A stretch of 51,490 bases of DNA from Clostridiales bacterium (GTDB lineage Bacteria > Bacillota > Clostridia > Oscillospirales > Acutalibacteraceae), in the NCBI GenBank assembly GCA_019419895.1, contig JAHZIE010000012.1, positions 1 through 51,490 of the forward strand. Reading direction: 5' to 3'. Both the position numbers and the translations under genes were made by a program. Positions 25,229-33,341 of this stretch are shown here, one piece after another (position 1 is the stretch's first letter; the number at the start of each line of letters is the position of its first letter). Under the pieces are notes generated by a model. The model was not told the DNA's origin, searched no databases, and worked only from the letters and a program-made list of their open reading frames with translations.

Positions 25229-25598
25229 CGCCATTGCCCGCGCCATAGCCTTCCTGTTGAGTTTTTCCCTGCTTTTTTCCGGTTGTTCTCCCTCCACAAC
25301 TGAAAAATCAAACCTGATTATCACCAATCATAGCTCGGAGCCGCTGATGTCCATCGGATATGAAACTCCAAACAGCTCAGGAGGTGTGGAAAATGCCGAC
25401 AACAGTCCGTTACTTCCCGGACAGGAGGTGGCTTTCTCCATAGAAAACGGGACGTTCCGCCTTTCTCTGACGGATATCACCGGCCGGGAGGCCGTCAGCC
25501 AGAGCTTTTTTGCCGATCCCGGCGACGCCCGGAACCAGCCTCTCCACATCACTATCGAAAAAGATCCGTCGGGAAGCTATGTTTTCCATATCACTTGA
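25212..25598 (+). CDS. Small lipoprotein of unknown function
   Basis: A 128-residue exported protein with a signal peptide ending in LFSGC (lipidated Cys25). The mature part looks like one beta-rich domain: LIITNHSSEPLMSIGYE, then GQEVAFSIENGTFRLSLTDI, then YVFHIT at the end. I do not recognise the family. It starts inside the end of the DUF2975 gene, with GGAGG about 10 bases before the ATG at 25212, so the two are translationally coupled. Confidence 0.75.
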   Translation: MKNAHSAIARAIAFLLSFSLLFSGCSPSTTEKSNLIITNHSSEPLMSIGYETPNSSGGVENADNSPLLPGQEVAFSIENGTFRLSLTDITGREAVSQSFFADPGDARNQPLHITIEKDPSGSYVFHIT

Positions 25599-25647
25599 GT
25601 CACAGCGCATTGTTAAAAAGAAAAGCCGCGGGGCGGTTCCCCTTCCT

Positions 25648-25676
25648 TTGAAAACCGCCGCCTGGCATATTAGATT
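25648..25676 (+). promoter_or_regulatory. Possible weak promoter of the DUF6688-like gene
   Basis: TTGAAA (25648-25653), a 17-base spacer and TAGATT (25671-25676). The -10 box is poor, so read-through from 24603 is the alternative. Confidence 0.3.
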
Positions 25677-25733
25677 TTCTTTTTCATCTCTTATTCCGCG
25701 CCGCGGGACTGATTTTCACGGGAGGGAACTAAT

Positions 25734-26981
25734 TTGAAGCTCAAATGGCTAAACCGTCTCTCAAAACTGAAACATTCCTTTTGCAGGCGTCCGCTGGTCT
25801 TTTTTCTCTTGTTTTCCTTGATCCCCGGCACCCTATTCTCCTTTGCTGAAGGTTTTCCATATATTTTTATATTCTGGCTGATGGGAATCTTTCTCCTCCT
25901 TCCTATCTGCCTAACCCTTGGAAATCTTTTTTTCCTCTTTTTTCCCCGGCGTGATCCCGATCTGCTTCACGGGGAGAAACAGATTGAATTTTCCTCCATT
26001 TTCCTTGGCATTCTCTTCTTTCTACTGTTCTTAAAGGTTTCCAATATCCGTTTCGCCGACTGGCGGGAACAGCTTTATAATCAGGAGCTTCACACCTTTA
26101 TCCTCACCAGTTCCCTTCCCACCGTTCTTACCATATGTCTCCTCTCCCTGCTGGGATATTTTCTCCTCCGGCTGATCCCCCTGGAAAAGCTTCCTCCTCT
26201 TCCCGCCGTCTTTCTGATTGCCTCTATGTATTTAGGCGCGGCAGAGGCCGTTGTCTTTATCGTCCAATGTTCCGGCGGAACCCAACCCTTTCCCTATCGT
26301 CTTTATTTCTGCCTCTTTCCCGCCAATTATCTTGTTGTCATCTTCAAAACTGTCCGTCATTTAGCGGTACAATGGAACAAATTATATCAAGGCGCCCGGT
26401 ATCACGGAAAAACCTTATCTTCCCGTTCCCCGTTTCCCAGCTTGAAACGCCTTTTGTCCAATTCCCTCCAATGGCCCTGGATGGCCCTGATCCTTTCGCT
26501 GCCTCTGCTGGGTATCCTCATTCTTTTCCTGACGTTATTTGGACAGGAGCCGGACAGCATTGTAAAAGCCTGGACGGAAACCTCCGACTGGAGATTGTCC
26601 CAGCATACAGGCCCGCAAAATATTATCCGGGACGAGCATTATCTCTGTACCGTCGCGGCCGGAGGCCATAAAAAGGTGGTAAAGCCTCTCCGGTTTGGGA
26701 TTCGTCACGGCCATAGGGTCATTGTCAACCGTCAGCTCTGCGTCGCGAACGCTTTCGAACAGCTTTTAGAAGAAAAAACGCCGAAATTCCACCGCAGGGT
26801 GCGGGATTTTTATGACGCCTACGGCTACCCAATCGCCCAGCGCATTCATTCTCCCTTTGCCGCCGACATCATCTATTTTCTCATGAAACCGGCAGAGTGG
26901 GGTTTCCTTTTTATCCTCTATCTGCTCGATAAAAAGCCGGAAAACCGAATTTCCCTTCAATACCTTCCAAAACAAAAATAA
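25734..26981 (+). CDS. DUF6688-like multipass membrane protein
   Basis: A 415-residue membrane protein with about seven hydrophobic spans in the first 270 residues, a conserved extramembrane region and a final hydrophobic segment. The C-terminal block HYLCTVAAGGHKKVVKPLRF followed by GIRHGH and VNRQLCVANAFEQLL is strongly patterned and matches my memory of DUF6688. No enzymatic motif is known. It starts with TTG after GGGAGGG. It probably belongs with the two preceding genes in a small plus-strand island that runs against replication. Confidence 0.75.
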   Translation: MKLKWLNRLSKLKHSFCRRPLVFFLLFSLIPGTLFSFAEGFPYIFIFWLMGIFLLLPICLTLGNLFFLFFPRRDPDLLHGEKQIEFSSIFLGILFFLLFLKVSNIRFADWREQLYNQELHTFILTSSLPTVLTICLLSLLGYFLLRLIPLEKLPPLPAVFLIASMYLGAAEAVVFIVQCSGGTQPFPYRLYFCLFPANYLVVIFKTVRHLAVQWNKLYQGARYHGKTLSSRSPFPSLKRLLSNSLQWPWMALILSLPLLGILILFLTLFGQEPDSIVKAWTETSDWRLSQHTGPQNIIRDEHYLCTVAAGGHKKVVKPLRFGIRHGHRVIVNRQLCVANAFEQLLEEKTPKFHRRVRDFYDAYGYPIAQRIHSPFAADIIYFLMKPAEWGFLFILYLLDKKPENRISLQYLPKQK

Positions 26982-27360
26982 TCCTCTCTCCGTCAAATTT
27001 CCCGGCTGCTGAATTTAATATTATTCTTGATAGTCTTCATGATAGGCGGCAGCCGGAAACGTCTCCATTTCTCAAAAACGCAAAAGAACGCTCTGTCTGG
27101 AAACAGCAAACTTTTAACCAGAAAATAAACATCCATTGACAACTCCCATTTCCGGTACCTTCTCAAGACACACAGAATTTATTTCACCCCCTTCACTTGC
27201 CCCAAAGCCTGTAAACAGGAAAATTACCATTTCAACAGCCACCTGTCTCTCATCGGAAAATTGCCGCCGGCGCTCGCTTCTCCCGGCACGTGAAAATCAA
27301 GCTTTTTACAAGGCGCCTCCACCGCTGAGCCAGTGCTTTCCGTTTCGGGCATAGCCCTAA
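26982..27360. other. Intergenic region with possible gene remnant
   Basis: No intact gene was seen. A long-spaced inverted repeat (CCGGCTGC near 27001, GCAGCCGG near 27050) follows the DUF6688-like gene. On the minus strand, an open frame from about 27290 to 27120 reads with protein-like composition (for example VAVEMVIFLFTGFG) but has no good start and no ribosome site. It may be debris beside the IS element. Confidence 0.3.
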
Positions 27361-27416
27361 CCTTTACTGGCTACGCACAAGTGCGTTTTTGGTTGGCCTG
27401 CCAGCCGCGCATTGGA

Positions 27417-27887
27417 TTACTTGCTACCCGTAAACGGGTCTCTTGGATCAAAGATACTCAACTGCTCCATTTCCTTATCTACTTTTAACTGATTCGCTAT
27501 GTATGATTTGATTGCCGCAGTGTTTTTCCCCGTGGTATCAACGCAGTATCCCTTGCACCAAAATTCGCGATTTCGGTATGCAAATTTCATATTTCCAAAC
27601 CTTTGAAATATTAATAAACTGCTTTTTCCTTTTAAATACCCCATAAATCCCGAAACGCTCATTTTGGGTGGTATACTTACTAAAAGATGTATATGGTCAG
27701 GGCATACCTCTCCTTCTATTATTTCTACACCTTTCCATTGACACAAAGTCCTTAATATTTCTCTTATTGCTTCTCGTTTTTCTTCATAAAATACTTTCCT
27801 TCTATACTTCGGCGCAAACACTATATGGTATTTGCAATTCCATTTCGTATGTGCTAGACTGTTCGTGACGTTATTTTGCTCTGGCAT
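27417..27887 (-). CDS. tnpA: IS200/IS605-family transposase TnpA
   Basis: A single-strand DNA transposase of 156 residues of the Y1 HUH type. The metal-binding pair is in CPDHIHLLVSIPP, and the catalytic tyrosine is in SYIANQL near residue 130. KYHIVFAPKYRRKVFY near the start is the family signature. It appears intact. The ATG follows AGGAGG, and this ribosome site is buried in the long hairpin upstream. It moves by peeling single strands, preferably from the lagging-strand template (family knowledge). Confidence 0.95.
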   Translation of the reverse strand: MPEQNNVTNSLAHTKWNCKYHIVFAPKYRRKVFYEEKREAIREILRTLCQWKGVEIIEGEVCPDHIHLLVSIPPKMSVSGFMGYLKGKSSLLIFQRFGNMKFAYRNREFWCKGYCVDTTGKNTAAIKSYIANQLKVDKEMEQLSIFDPRDPFTGSK

Positions 27888-27896
27888 TTTAATGTC

Positions 27897-27956
27897 CTCC
27901 TAATGTGTTTTTTAGCGTAACTGGCAGATCACGCTTTTACTTTAACACATTAGGAG
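27897..27956 (-). promoter_or_regulatory. Ribosome-site-sequestering hairpin of tnpA
   Basis: Perfect 13-base arms, CTCCTAATGTGTT (27897-27909) and AACACATTAGGAG (27944-27956), flank a loop that itself has AGCGT/ACGCT pairing. The arm nearest tnpA contains its Shine-Dalgarno sequence. This fits the known translational repression of IS200 transposase. Confidence 0.75.
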
Positions 27957-27989
27957 TTTTTTATCTTTTTCATCGCTTAAGCTCTCTTG

Positions 27990-28012
27990 AACCACGCGAC
28001 TATCGCGTGGTT
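27990..28012. repeat. IS200 left-end hairpin
   Basis: A perfect 10-bp stem, AACCACGCGA / TCGCGTGGTT, with a CTA loop. It probably belongs to the transposase recognition structure or to the element's transcription block. Confidence 0.6.
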
Positions 28013-28025
28013 TTCTTTACACAAG

Positions 28026-28055
28026 AAAGAGGCGTTCCCAAGGGAACGCCTCTTT
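28026..28055. repeat. IS200 outer left-end hairpin
   Basis: A perfect 14-bp stem, AAAGAGGCGTTCCC / GGGAACGCCTCTTT, with almost no loop. Outer hairpins of IS200 stop incoming transcription from the flanking DNA. It is the strongest palindrome of the region. Confidence 0.6.
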
Positions 28056-28249
28056 ACCATCACATAACAGGAACTTTTTCAAACGCCTCTTGTGTCTGCA
28101 AAAGCTTATGGAGATAGGACGGGTCATTTTTCTTACCTATCCCTATATCCGTTGGTTTGGAAAGTTCAGAAACCCTTTGGGCAAGGAAGGGTATGATATT
28201 TTTACGCGCTTACACAGGTTCCAAAAAATCCATCCCGTTTATCCTCCGA

Positions 28250-28290
28250 AATTTCCCGAAACTTCCTTCTTTCGGGAAATTTTTTATTTG
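28250..28290 (+). terminator. Plus-strand terminator-like hairpin without an obvious gene
   Basis: AATTTCCCGAAA and TTTCGGGAAATT form a 12-bp stem, followed on the plus strand by TTTTTATTTG. It overlaps the queG-like stop codon on the minus strand, where no T-run follows. No plus-strand gene is visible in 28060-28250. Confidence 0.5.
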
Positions 28291-29120
28291 TTTTCCTTTT
28301 CCCGGGAAATCCCCTCTCCGCGAAAAAGCTTCAGATTCCTTTCCATCACCTTTTTTCCCCTCCACAGGTAAGCGCGGTCGGGAAGCTTGTCAAAGGTATC
28401 CCCCTGCACCAGGGGACGCGCCCCCTGGACAAACTCCTGAATGGGGGTCTCAAGGGGCCTTTTGTTGTAAGGGCAGACCTCCTGGCAGATATCGCAGCCC
28501 CAGGCAAGGCCGCCCCCACGCAGCCGCTCCGCCTCCTCCTGGGACAGTTCTCCCTTCTTCTGACTGACCGCCGACAGGCAGACGGTGGGATCAATTCCCC
28601 CTTCCCCTTTCACCGCGGACACCGGGCAGGCTTTGATACAGGCGCCGCATCCTATACAATCCAGGATCTCATGCTCCTTCACGGGAACCGGCAAATCTGT
28701 CACAATCTCCCCGATAAAAACCCAGGAGCCATACTTTGGATGAAGCAAAAGCCCCTGTTTTCCCACAGCTCCAAGCCCCGCCTTCGCCGCCGCGTACACC
28801 TCCGGGACGGGACTGTTGTCAATAAAAGGGACAAACCTGCGGTCCGGCCATACCTTGGAACATTCCAAGGCCGCTTTCTCCAGCATTTTTCCAGCGGTGA
28901 TGTGATAATCAGGGACAACCGCGTATCTTGAAAGATTTCTTTTTTCCACCGACACATAATAAGGAAATAAGGCCAAAACGGCCGATTGCGCCCCCGCGGG
29001 CAGCCGATCCTTCGCCCTGCATTCCAGCAAACGTCCGGATATCTGGGAAAAGGCGCACACGCCCCATTCCGTTATCCCGCATTTTTTTAAAATTCCGCCG
29101 AGTTCTTCCAGAATATCCAT
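28284..29120 (-). CDS. Epoxyqueuosine reductase-like iron-sulfur protein (QueG family)
   Basis: A 278-residue protein of the QueG group, whose classical members use cobalamin and two [4Fe-4S] clusters to finish the tRNA base queuosine. GLGAVGKQGLLLHPKYGSWV, the CIGCGACIKACPVSAV cluster and the second CDICQEVCPYNKRP cluster are clear. It is roughly 100 residues shorter than E. coli QueG and lacks the C-terminal repeats, so it may be a minimal or diverged form. No other queuosine gene is in the window. The ATG at 29120 is chosen over an upstream frame rich in proline and arginine. Confidence 0.8.
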   Translation of the reverse strand: MDILEELGGILKKCGITEWGVCAFSQISGRLLECRAKDRLPAGAQSAVLALFPYYVSVEKRNLSRYAVVPDYHITAGKMLEKAALECSKVWPDRRFVPFIDNSPVPEVYAAAKAGLGAVGKQGLLLHPKYGSWVFIGEIVTDLPVPVKEHEILDCIGCGACIKACPVSAVKGEGGIDPTVCLSAVSQKKGELSQEEAERLRGGGLAWGCDICQEVCPYNKRPLETPIQEFVQGARPLVQGDTFDKLPDRAYLWRGKKVMERNLKLFRGEGISREKENK

Positions 29121-29362
29121 AAACCGTGTATTCCCCCCACCTGTGCGATTTTTTCCTTTCTTCTCCCCGGGCCTTCCTACAAAAACGGTTTGCCGGGGAG
29201 GGGGCGGCTGTATGTCCGTCATCTTCTATTTGACAGATTTCATCCCCTTGTTCCATTTGCCTGAAAATATGCGGAGGCGACAAAAAATGAAAACCGCGCG
29301 CAATTGCTGAAATTTCTGGGACAAGGATGCCGGGTTTCCTTCACTGTCCCGGCCCGCCTTTC

Positions 29363-29872
29363 TCACACTTCCTTTTGAGAGCCCTCTCCATAAGATATTT
29401 CCCCATAGGAGGCTCCAATCAGCTTTATCAGATCCTCCGGCGCCAATTCCACCTGAAAGCCGATCTTCCCCGCGCTGACAATGATGCTTTCCAACGCCTG
29501 GGCGCTGCTGTCAAGTACAGTGGGATAAGGCTTCTTCATTCCCACAGGAGAACAGCCGCCCCGGATATATCCGGTGACACCGTTGATTTCATTCACATGA
29601 ATCATTTCCACCGCCTTCTGTCCAACCGCCTTGGCCGCCCTTTTCAAATCAAGCTCCTGTTCCACAGGGATGACAAAAACAAAATAGCTTTTCCCCTGGT
29701 TAGCGGTTCCCCTGGTCACCAGTGTTTTAAATACACGGCGGGGATCCTGGCCCATTTTTTTCGCCACGCTCGCGCCGTCAATCCGCCCATCCTTGTGCTC
29801 ATAATGATAGGCGCGATAATGAATGTTTTCTTTTTCCAAAATACGCATCACGTTGGTTTTCATCTCTGACAT
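29363..29872 (-). CDS. ybaK: Cys-tRNA(Pro)/Cys-tRNA(Cys) deacylase YbaK
   Basis: A 169-residue trans-editing enzyme that removes cysteine wrongly attached to tRNA-Pro. KTLVTRGTANQGKSYFVFVI with the catalytic lysine region, and GVTGYIRGGCSPVGMKKPYP, are diagnostic of the YbaK/EbsC family. It stands alone, about 240 bases after the queG-like gene start. No clear promoter was identified upstream. Confidence 0.93.
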   Translation of the reverse strand: MSEMKTNVMRILEKENIHYRAYHYEHKDGRIDGASVAKKMGQDPRRVFKTLVTRGTANQGKSYFVFVIPVEQELDLKRAAKAVGQKAVEMIHVNEINGVTGYIRGGCSPVGMKKPYPTVLDSSAQALESIIVSAGKIGFQVELAPEDLIKLIGASYGEISYGEGSQKEV

Positions 29873-30301
29873 AAATGATCATTTCTCCCCACTGAATTGT
29901 CGGATAATTTTTCTCCGCTTTTTTTCTCCGGCATTTTTTCTTTTTTGATATTTTCATGGGATTACCCTGAAATCCGGCTCCCCCCACACAGGCAGACATA
30001 TCCTTTGAGACAATCATATATTATGGGCCTTCTCCCTTTCGACGCCGTTTTTCTTTCATGATTCAGAGGATTTTTTACTCCCCAAAAACAGGCCCGGTCT
30101 TAAAAAGGCCGCATACCCAGCCTTTTCCCCGCGTTCCAGCTGATCCAAGCTTTCCTTTTTTTGATCTGCCGCGGGACGGCGGGCCCAATCGAAAAAGAAC
30201 CACCGCGAAACAAATTGTTTCGCGGCGGCCCATACTCATATCTAAAAATTATCCTTCGGGCCTGAAACAGGAGGCTGCAGCCTTCGGTTTTGATCAGCGC
30301 C
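29873..30301. other. Intergenic region between gyrA and ybaK
   Basis: Apart from the gyrA terminator at 30192-30225, nothing is recognised in this 429-base stretch. No frame on either strand has protein-like composition and a ribosome site. Confidence 0.5.
30192..30225 (-). terminator. gyrA terminator
   Basis: A perfect 11-bp stem, CCGCGAAACAA / TTGTTTCGCGG, with GGTTCTTTTT following on the minus strand, about 75 bases after the gyrA stop codon. Confidence 0.9.
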
Positions 30302-32797
30302 CTATTCTTCCTCTTCCTCGCCGGCGCCCTCGTCAGGATTTTCATCCTCCTGGATTTCCAGCGTGTCGGTGCCCTCCTCGTGGGGAGCGCGGGCGATGGT
30401 AACCACCTTGCTTTCTCCCTGCACCTTCATCACCTTTACCCCCTTGGAAGGACGGGCGCACTCACGGATCTCGCTGGCGTAGATACGGATGATGATACCG
30501 TCAGAGGAGATGATGATAATATCGTCATCCTCCTTATCCACCACCAGAACAGCGGCTACGTCTCCATATTTTTCCACATGGTAGTTTCTCAAGCCTTTGC
30601 CGCCTCTGGACTGGATGCGGTAATCATCGATGGGGGACAACCGTCCATATCCCGTTTCGGAGACGGTGAGAACCATGCCGCCTTCATGAAGGACAGCCAG
30701 CGCCGCAACCTCATCTCCTTCGCACATGGTGATGGATTTCACGCCCCTGGCGGTTCTTCCCATGGGACGGACATCGGTTTCATGGAAGCAGATGGACATT
30801 CCCTTTTTGGTCGCCACCAGCAGTTTATCATTTCCGTCGGTCATCCGCACCCAGGCGAGCTCATCCCCCTCGTCCAGATCCACAGCGATCAGGCCGCCCT
30901 TTCTCGCCGTATTATAGGCGCTGAGGGTGGTTCTTTTCATGATTCCCTTGCGGGTGACCATAACAAGATACTTTTCCTCCTCAAATTCCGGAACCCGGAT
31001 CATGGAGGTTACCCTCTCTCCCTGAGAGAGAGGCAGAAGATTGGCAATGTTCATTCCCTTGGAGGTCCGGCTCCCCTCCGGGATTTCGTAGCATTTGAGA
31101 CGGTATACCCTTCCCTCATTGGTAAAGAACATAACATAGTCATGGCTTCCAATGACGAACATTTCAGACGCCACATCCTCTTCCCTTCGCGCCATGCCGG
31201 AAACCCCCCGGCCGCCGCGGCGCTGAATGCTGAAAGTATCCACAGGAAGGCGCTTAACATAGCCAAAGCTGGTCATGGTAAGGACACAGTCTTCCTCCGG
31301 GATCAAGTCCTCAATGTCAACCTCTCCGCTGACACTGGCGATCTCCGTCTTTCTTTCATCTCCGTATTTATCACGGATAGCAACGGCCTCATTTTTCACA
31401 ATTTCCTTCACCCTGCCTTCGTTGGCGAGGATGTCCTGATAATCCGCGATTTTTACCCTGAGCTCTTCCAGTTCCCCTTCAATCTTCTCACGTTCCAGGC
31501 CGGTCAGCTGCCCCAGACGCATGGCCACAATGGCGCCGGCCTGCACGTCGTCAAAACCGAACCGCTCCATCAGGGCGGTCTTTCCTTCCTGTATCGACTT
31601 GGAGGAGCGGAGAATGGAGATGACCTCATCAATAAAATCCTGGGCGACTTTGAGGGCCTCTAAAATATGCTCCCTTTCCTGGGCCTTTTTCAAATCGAAA
31701 ATGGTGCGCCGGGTCACGACTTCCATCTGGAATTTAATATAGTTTTCCAAAATTTCCTTAAGAGAAAGGATTTTTGGCTCCCCATTGACAATTGCCAGCA
31801 TGATGATGCCAAAGGTGATCTGCATCTGGGTATAGCTGAATAATTTATTCAGTACAATCTGGGGGGAAGCGTCCCTTTTGAGATCGATGACAATGCTCAT
31901 TCCATTGCGATCGGAATGGTCCGCAATATTGGAAATGCCCTCGATCCGCTTCTCCTTGACCATGTCGGCGATGGATTCGATCAGACGGGCTTTATTGACC
32001 TGATAGGGAAGCTCTGTGACAAGGATCTTAAAGCGTCCGTTTTTATCTTCCTCTATTTCCGTCCTTGCACGGACATGGATACGTCCGCGCCCAGTCGCGT
32101 AGGCGGCGCGGATGCCGCTTCTTCCCATAATAATGCCGCTGGTGGGAAAATCCGGCCCTTTGATATATTCCATCAAATCCTCCAAGCCGGCGTCCGGATG
32201 ATCGATGAGATAGGCCGTCCCGTCGATCACCTCCACCAGGTTGTGGGGAGGAATGTTAGTGGCCATCCCCACCGCGATGCCGGTGGAACCGTTTACCAGA
32301 AGATTTGGAAAACGGGAGGGCAGGAAAAAAGGCTCCTTCAAACGGTCGTCATAGTTGGGGACAAAATCCACTGTCTCCTTGTCAATATCGGTGAGCATTT
32401 CCACCGCTATTTTGCTCATTCTCGACTCTGTATAACGGTAGGCGGCCGGGGGATCTCCGTCGACGGAACCGAAATTTCCCTGTCCGTCCACCAGGGGATA
32501 TCTCATAGAGAAATCCTGCGCCAAACGGACCAGCGCGTCGTATACGGAAGCGTCGCCATGGGGATGATAGCGTCCAAGCACGGCGCCCACGGTGTCGGCG
32601 CATTTACGGTAAGGCTTGTCCGGCCCTATTCCATTTTCAAACAGGGTATATAAAATACGCCTGTGAACCGGCTTGAGCCCGTCCCTGACATCAGGAAGAG
32701 CTCGCCCCACAATGACAGACATGGAATAATCCAAATATGCCTGCTTCATTTCCTTTTCAATATCAACGTTAACAATCTTATTGCTTTCCAGTTCCAT
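30302..32797 (-). CDS. gyrA: DNA gyrase subunit A
   Basis: The DNA-cleaving subunit of gyrase, 831 residues. The N-terminal breakage-reunion domain has the catalytic Tyr122 in AAYRYTES. The C-terminal beta-pinwheel carries the GyrA-box QRRGGRGVSGM, which separates gyrase from topoisomerase IV. The acidic C-terminal tail is typical. In the quinolone pocket, position 83 is alanine (HPHGDASVYD), where E. coli has serine. The gene is normally just behind gyrB; here about 2.4 kb of other genes intervenes. The ribosome site AAAGGTGA precedes the ATG. Confidence 0.98.
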   Translation of the reverse strand: MELESNKIVNVDIEKEMKQAYLDYSMSVIVGRALPDVRDGLKPVHRRILYTLFENGIGPDKPYRKCADTVGAVLGRYHPHGDASVYDALVRLAQDFSMRYPLVDGQGNFGSVDGDPPAAYRYTESRMSKIAVEMLTDIDKETVDFVPNYDDRLKEPFFLPSRFPNLLVNGSTGIAVGMATNIPPHNLVEVIDGTAYLIDHPDAGLEDLMEYIKGPDFPTSGIIMGRSGIRAAYATGRGRIHVRARTEIEEDKNGRFKILVTELPYQVNKARLIESIADMVKEKRIEGISNIADHSDRNGMSIVIDLKRDASPQIVLNKLFSYTQMQITFGIIMLAIVNGEPKILSLKEILENYIKFQMEVVTRRTIFDLKKAQEREHILEALKVAQDFIDEVISILRSSKSIQEGKTALMERFGFDDVQAGAIVAMRLGQLTGLEREKIEGELEELRVKIADYQDILANEGRVKEIVKNEAVAIRDKYGDERKTEIASVSGEVDIEDLIPEEDCVLTMTSFGYVKRLPVDTFSIQRRGGRGVSGMARREEDVASEMFVIGSHDYVMFFTNEGRVYRLKCYEIPEGSRTSKGMNIANLLPLSQGERVTSMIRVPEFEEEKYLVMVTRKGIMKRTTLSAYNTARKGGLIAVDLDEGDELAWVRMTDGNDKLLVATKKGMSICFHETDVRPMGRTARGVKSITMCEGDEVAALAVLHEGGMVLTVSETGYGRLSPIDDYRIQSRGGKGLRNYHVEKYGDVAAVLVVDKEDDDIIIISSDGIIIRIYASEIRECARPSKGVKVMKVQGESKVVTIARAPHEEGTDTLEIQEDENPDEGAGEEEEE

Positions 32798-32831
32798 TCT
32801 TTCAGGTCACCTTTTCTATTAATTTTCCCCG

Positions 32832-33049
32832 TCAACAGAGGATCCGCCATCTATAAAAACAATCAGACACGCTTTCTTCAGCTTTTCCTCCGGCCAGAAA
32901 CCATCTCACCGCCTGGTTTTCCAAAATTTCCAGCCATACCTTTGGAATCGCCGGAAGCTCCCAGGCATAAAGAACAGTCATCTTTTGGTTTTCAGCGTCC
33001 TCCTCGCCCCTTCCAATCAGTTTTCCGACAGAAGGGAGTCGAATAAAAA
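32832..33049 (-). pseudogene. Possible gene remnant or tiny ORF upstream of gyrA
   Basis: One minus-strand frame is open from about 33049 to the stop at 32832 and reads like protein: LPSVGKLIGRGEED, then MTVLYAWELPAIPKVWLEIL, then ENQAVRWFLAGG and so on. The only ATG (32981) gives 49 residues but has no properly spaced ribosome site. It may be the tail of a decayed gene, or a leader ORF. I do not recognise the family. Confidence 0.35.
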
Positions 33050-33108
33050 GCCTTCAAATAAATATCATAAAAGAACTATGCCTATAGACAGCATCGAGAA
33101 TCGTTTTT

Positions 33109-33306
33109 TCAAAATAACGCGGCGCCAGGCGTTTCATTCCCTGCCTCCGCACGATAACAACCCGCAAAACAACGGAAAACGGCCTTAAAAAGCAAGCGGA
33201 CCGCCAGCAGAAGCAAAAGGATTTTCGCCCCCTTGGACAGAAAAATCCTGAGTTCCCCGCCAGCGCTGTATTTCTTTTCACTTTCCAATTTTGCCAGTCG
33301 CGCCAT
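33109..33306 (-). CDS. Small single-span membrane protein (uncertain)
   Basis: A 65-residue frame starting MARLAKLESEKKYS at 33306, with AAAGGA upstream. A basic stretch is followed by one hydrophobic span (about residues 28-42, LLLLLAVRLLFKAVF) and two cysteines. It follows the YcxB-like triplet on the same strand with 35 bases between. I do not recognise a family, and codon evidence is too short to be sure it is expressed. Confidence 0.4.
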   Translation of the reverse strand: MARLAKLESEKKYSAGGELRIFLSKGAKILLLLLAVRLLFKAVFRCFAGCYRAEAGNETPGAALF

Positions 33307-33341
33307 TTCAATATTTCCTTTCAAAAGCCATATAGTTTCTT

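Larger units (their letters stand above)
27373..28055 (-). mobile_element. IS200-type insertion sequence
   Basis: A compact element of about 0.7 kb carrying one Y1 transposase and no accessory tnpB. The right-end side has two hairpins (27373-27386 ACGCAC/GTGCGT; 27391-27406). The left-end side has two strong ones (27990-28012 and 28026-28055). The exact cleavage sites cannot be fixed by eye, because IS200 elements lack terminal inverted repeats and make no target duplication, so the limits given are approximate. Confidence 0.8.

Noticed and set aside
27905..28117. Plus-strand frame across the IS200 left end
   Set aside because: It runs through three hairpins of the element and has no ribosome site or family resemblance.
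30290..31663. Long plus-strand frame opposite gyrA (457 codons)
   Set aside because: It is a shadow of gyrA produced by codon bias; gyrA is intact on the other strand.
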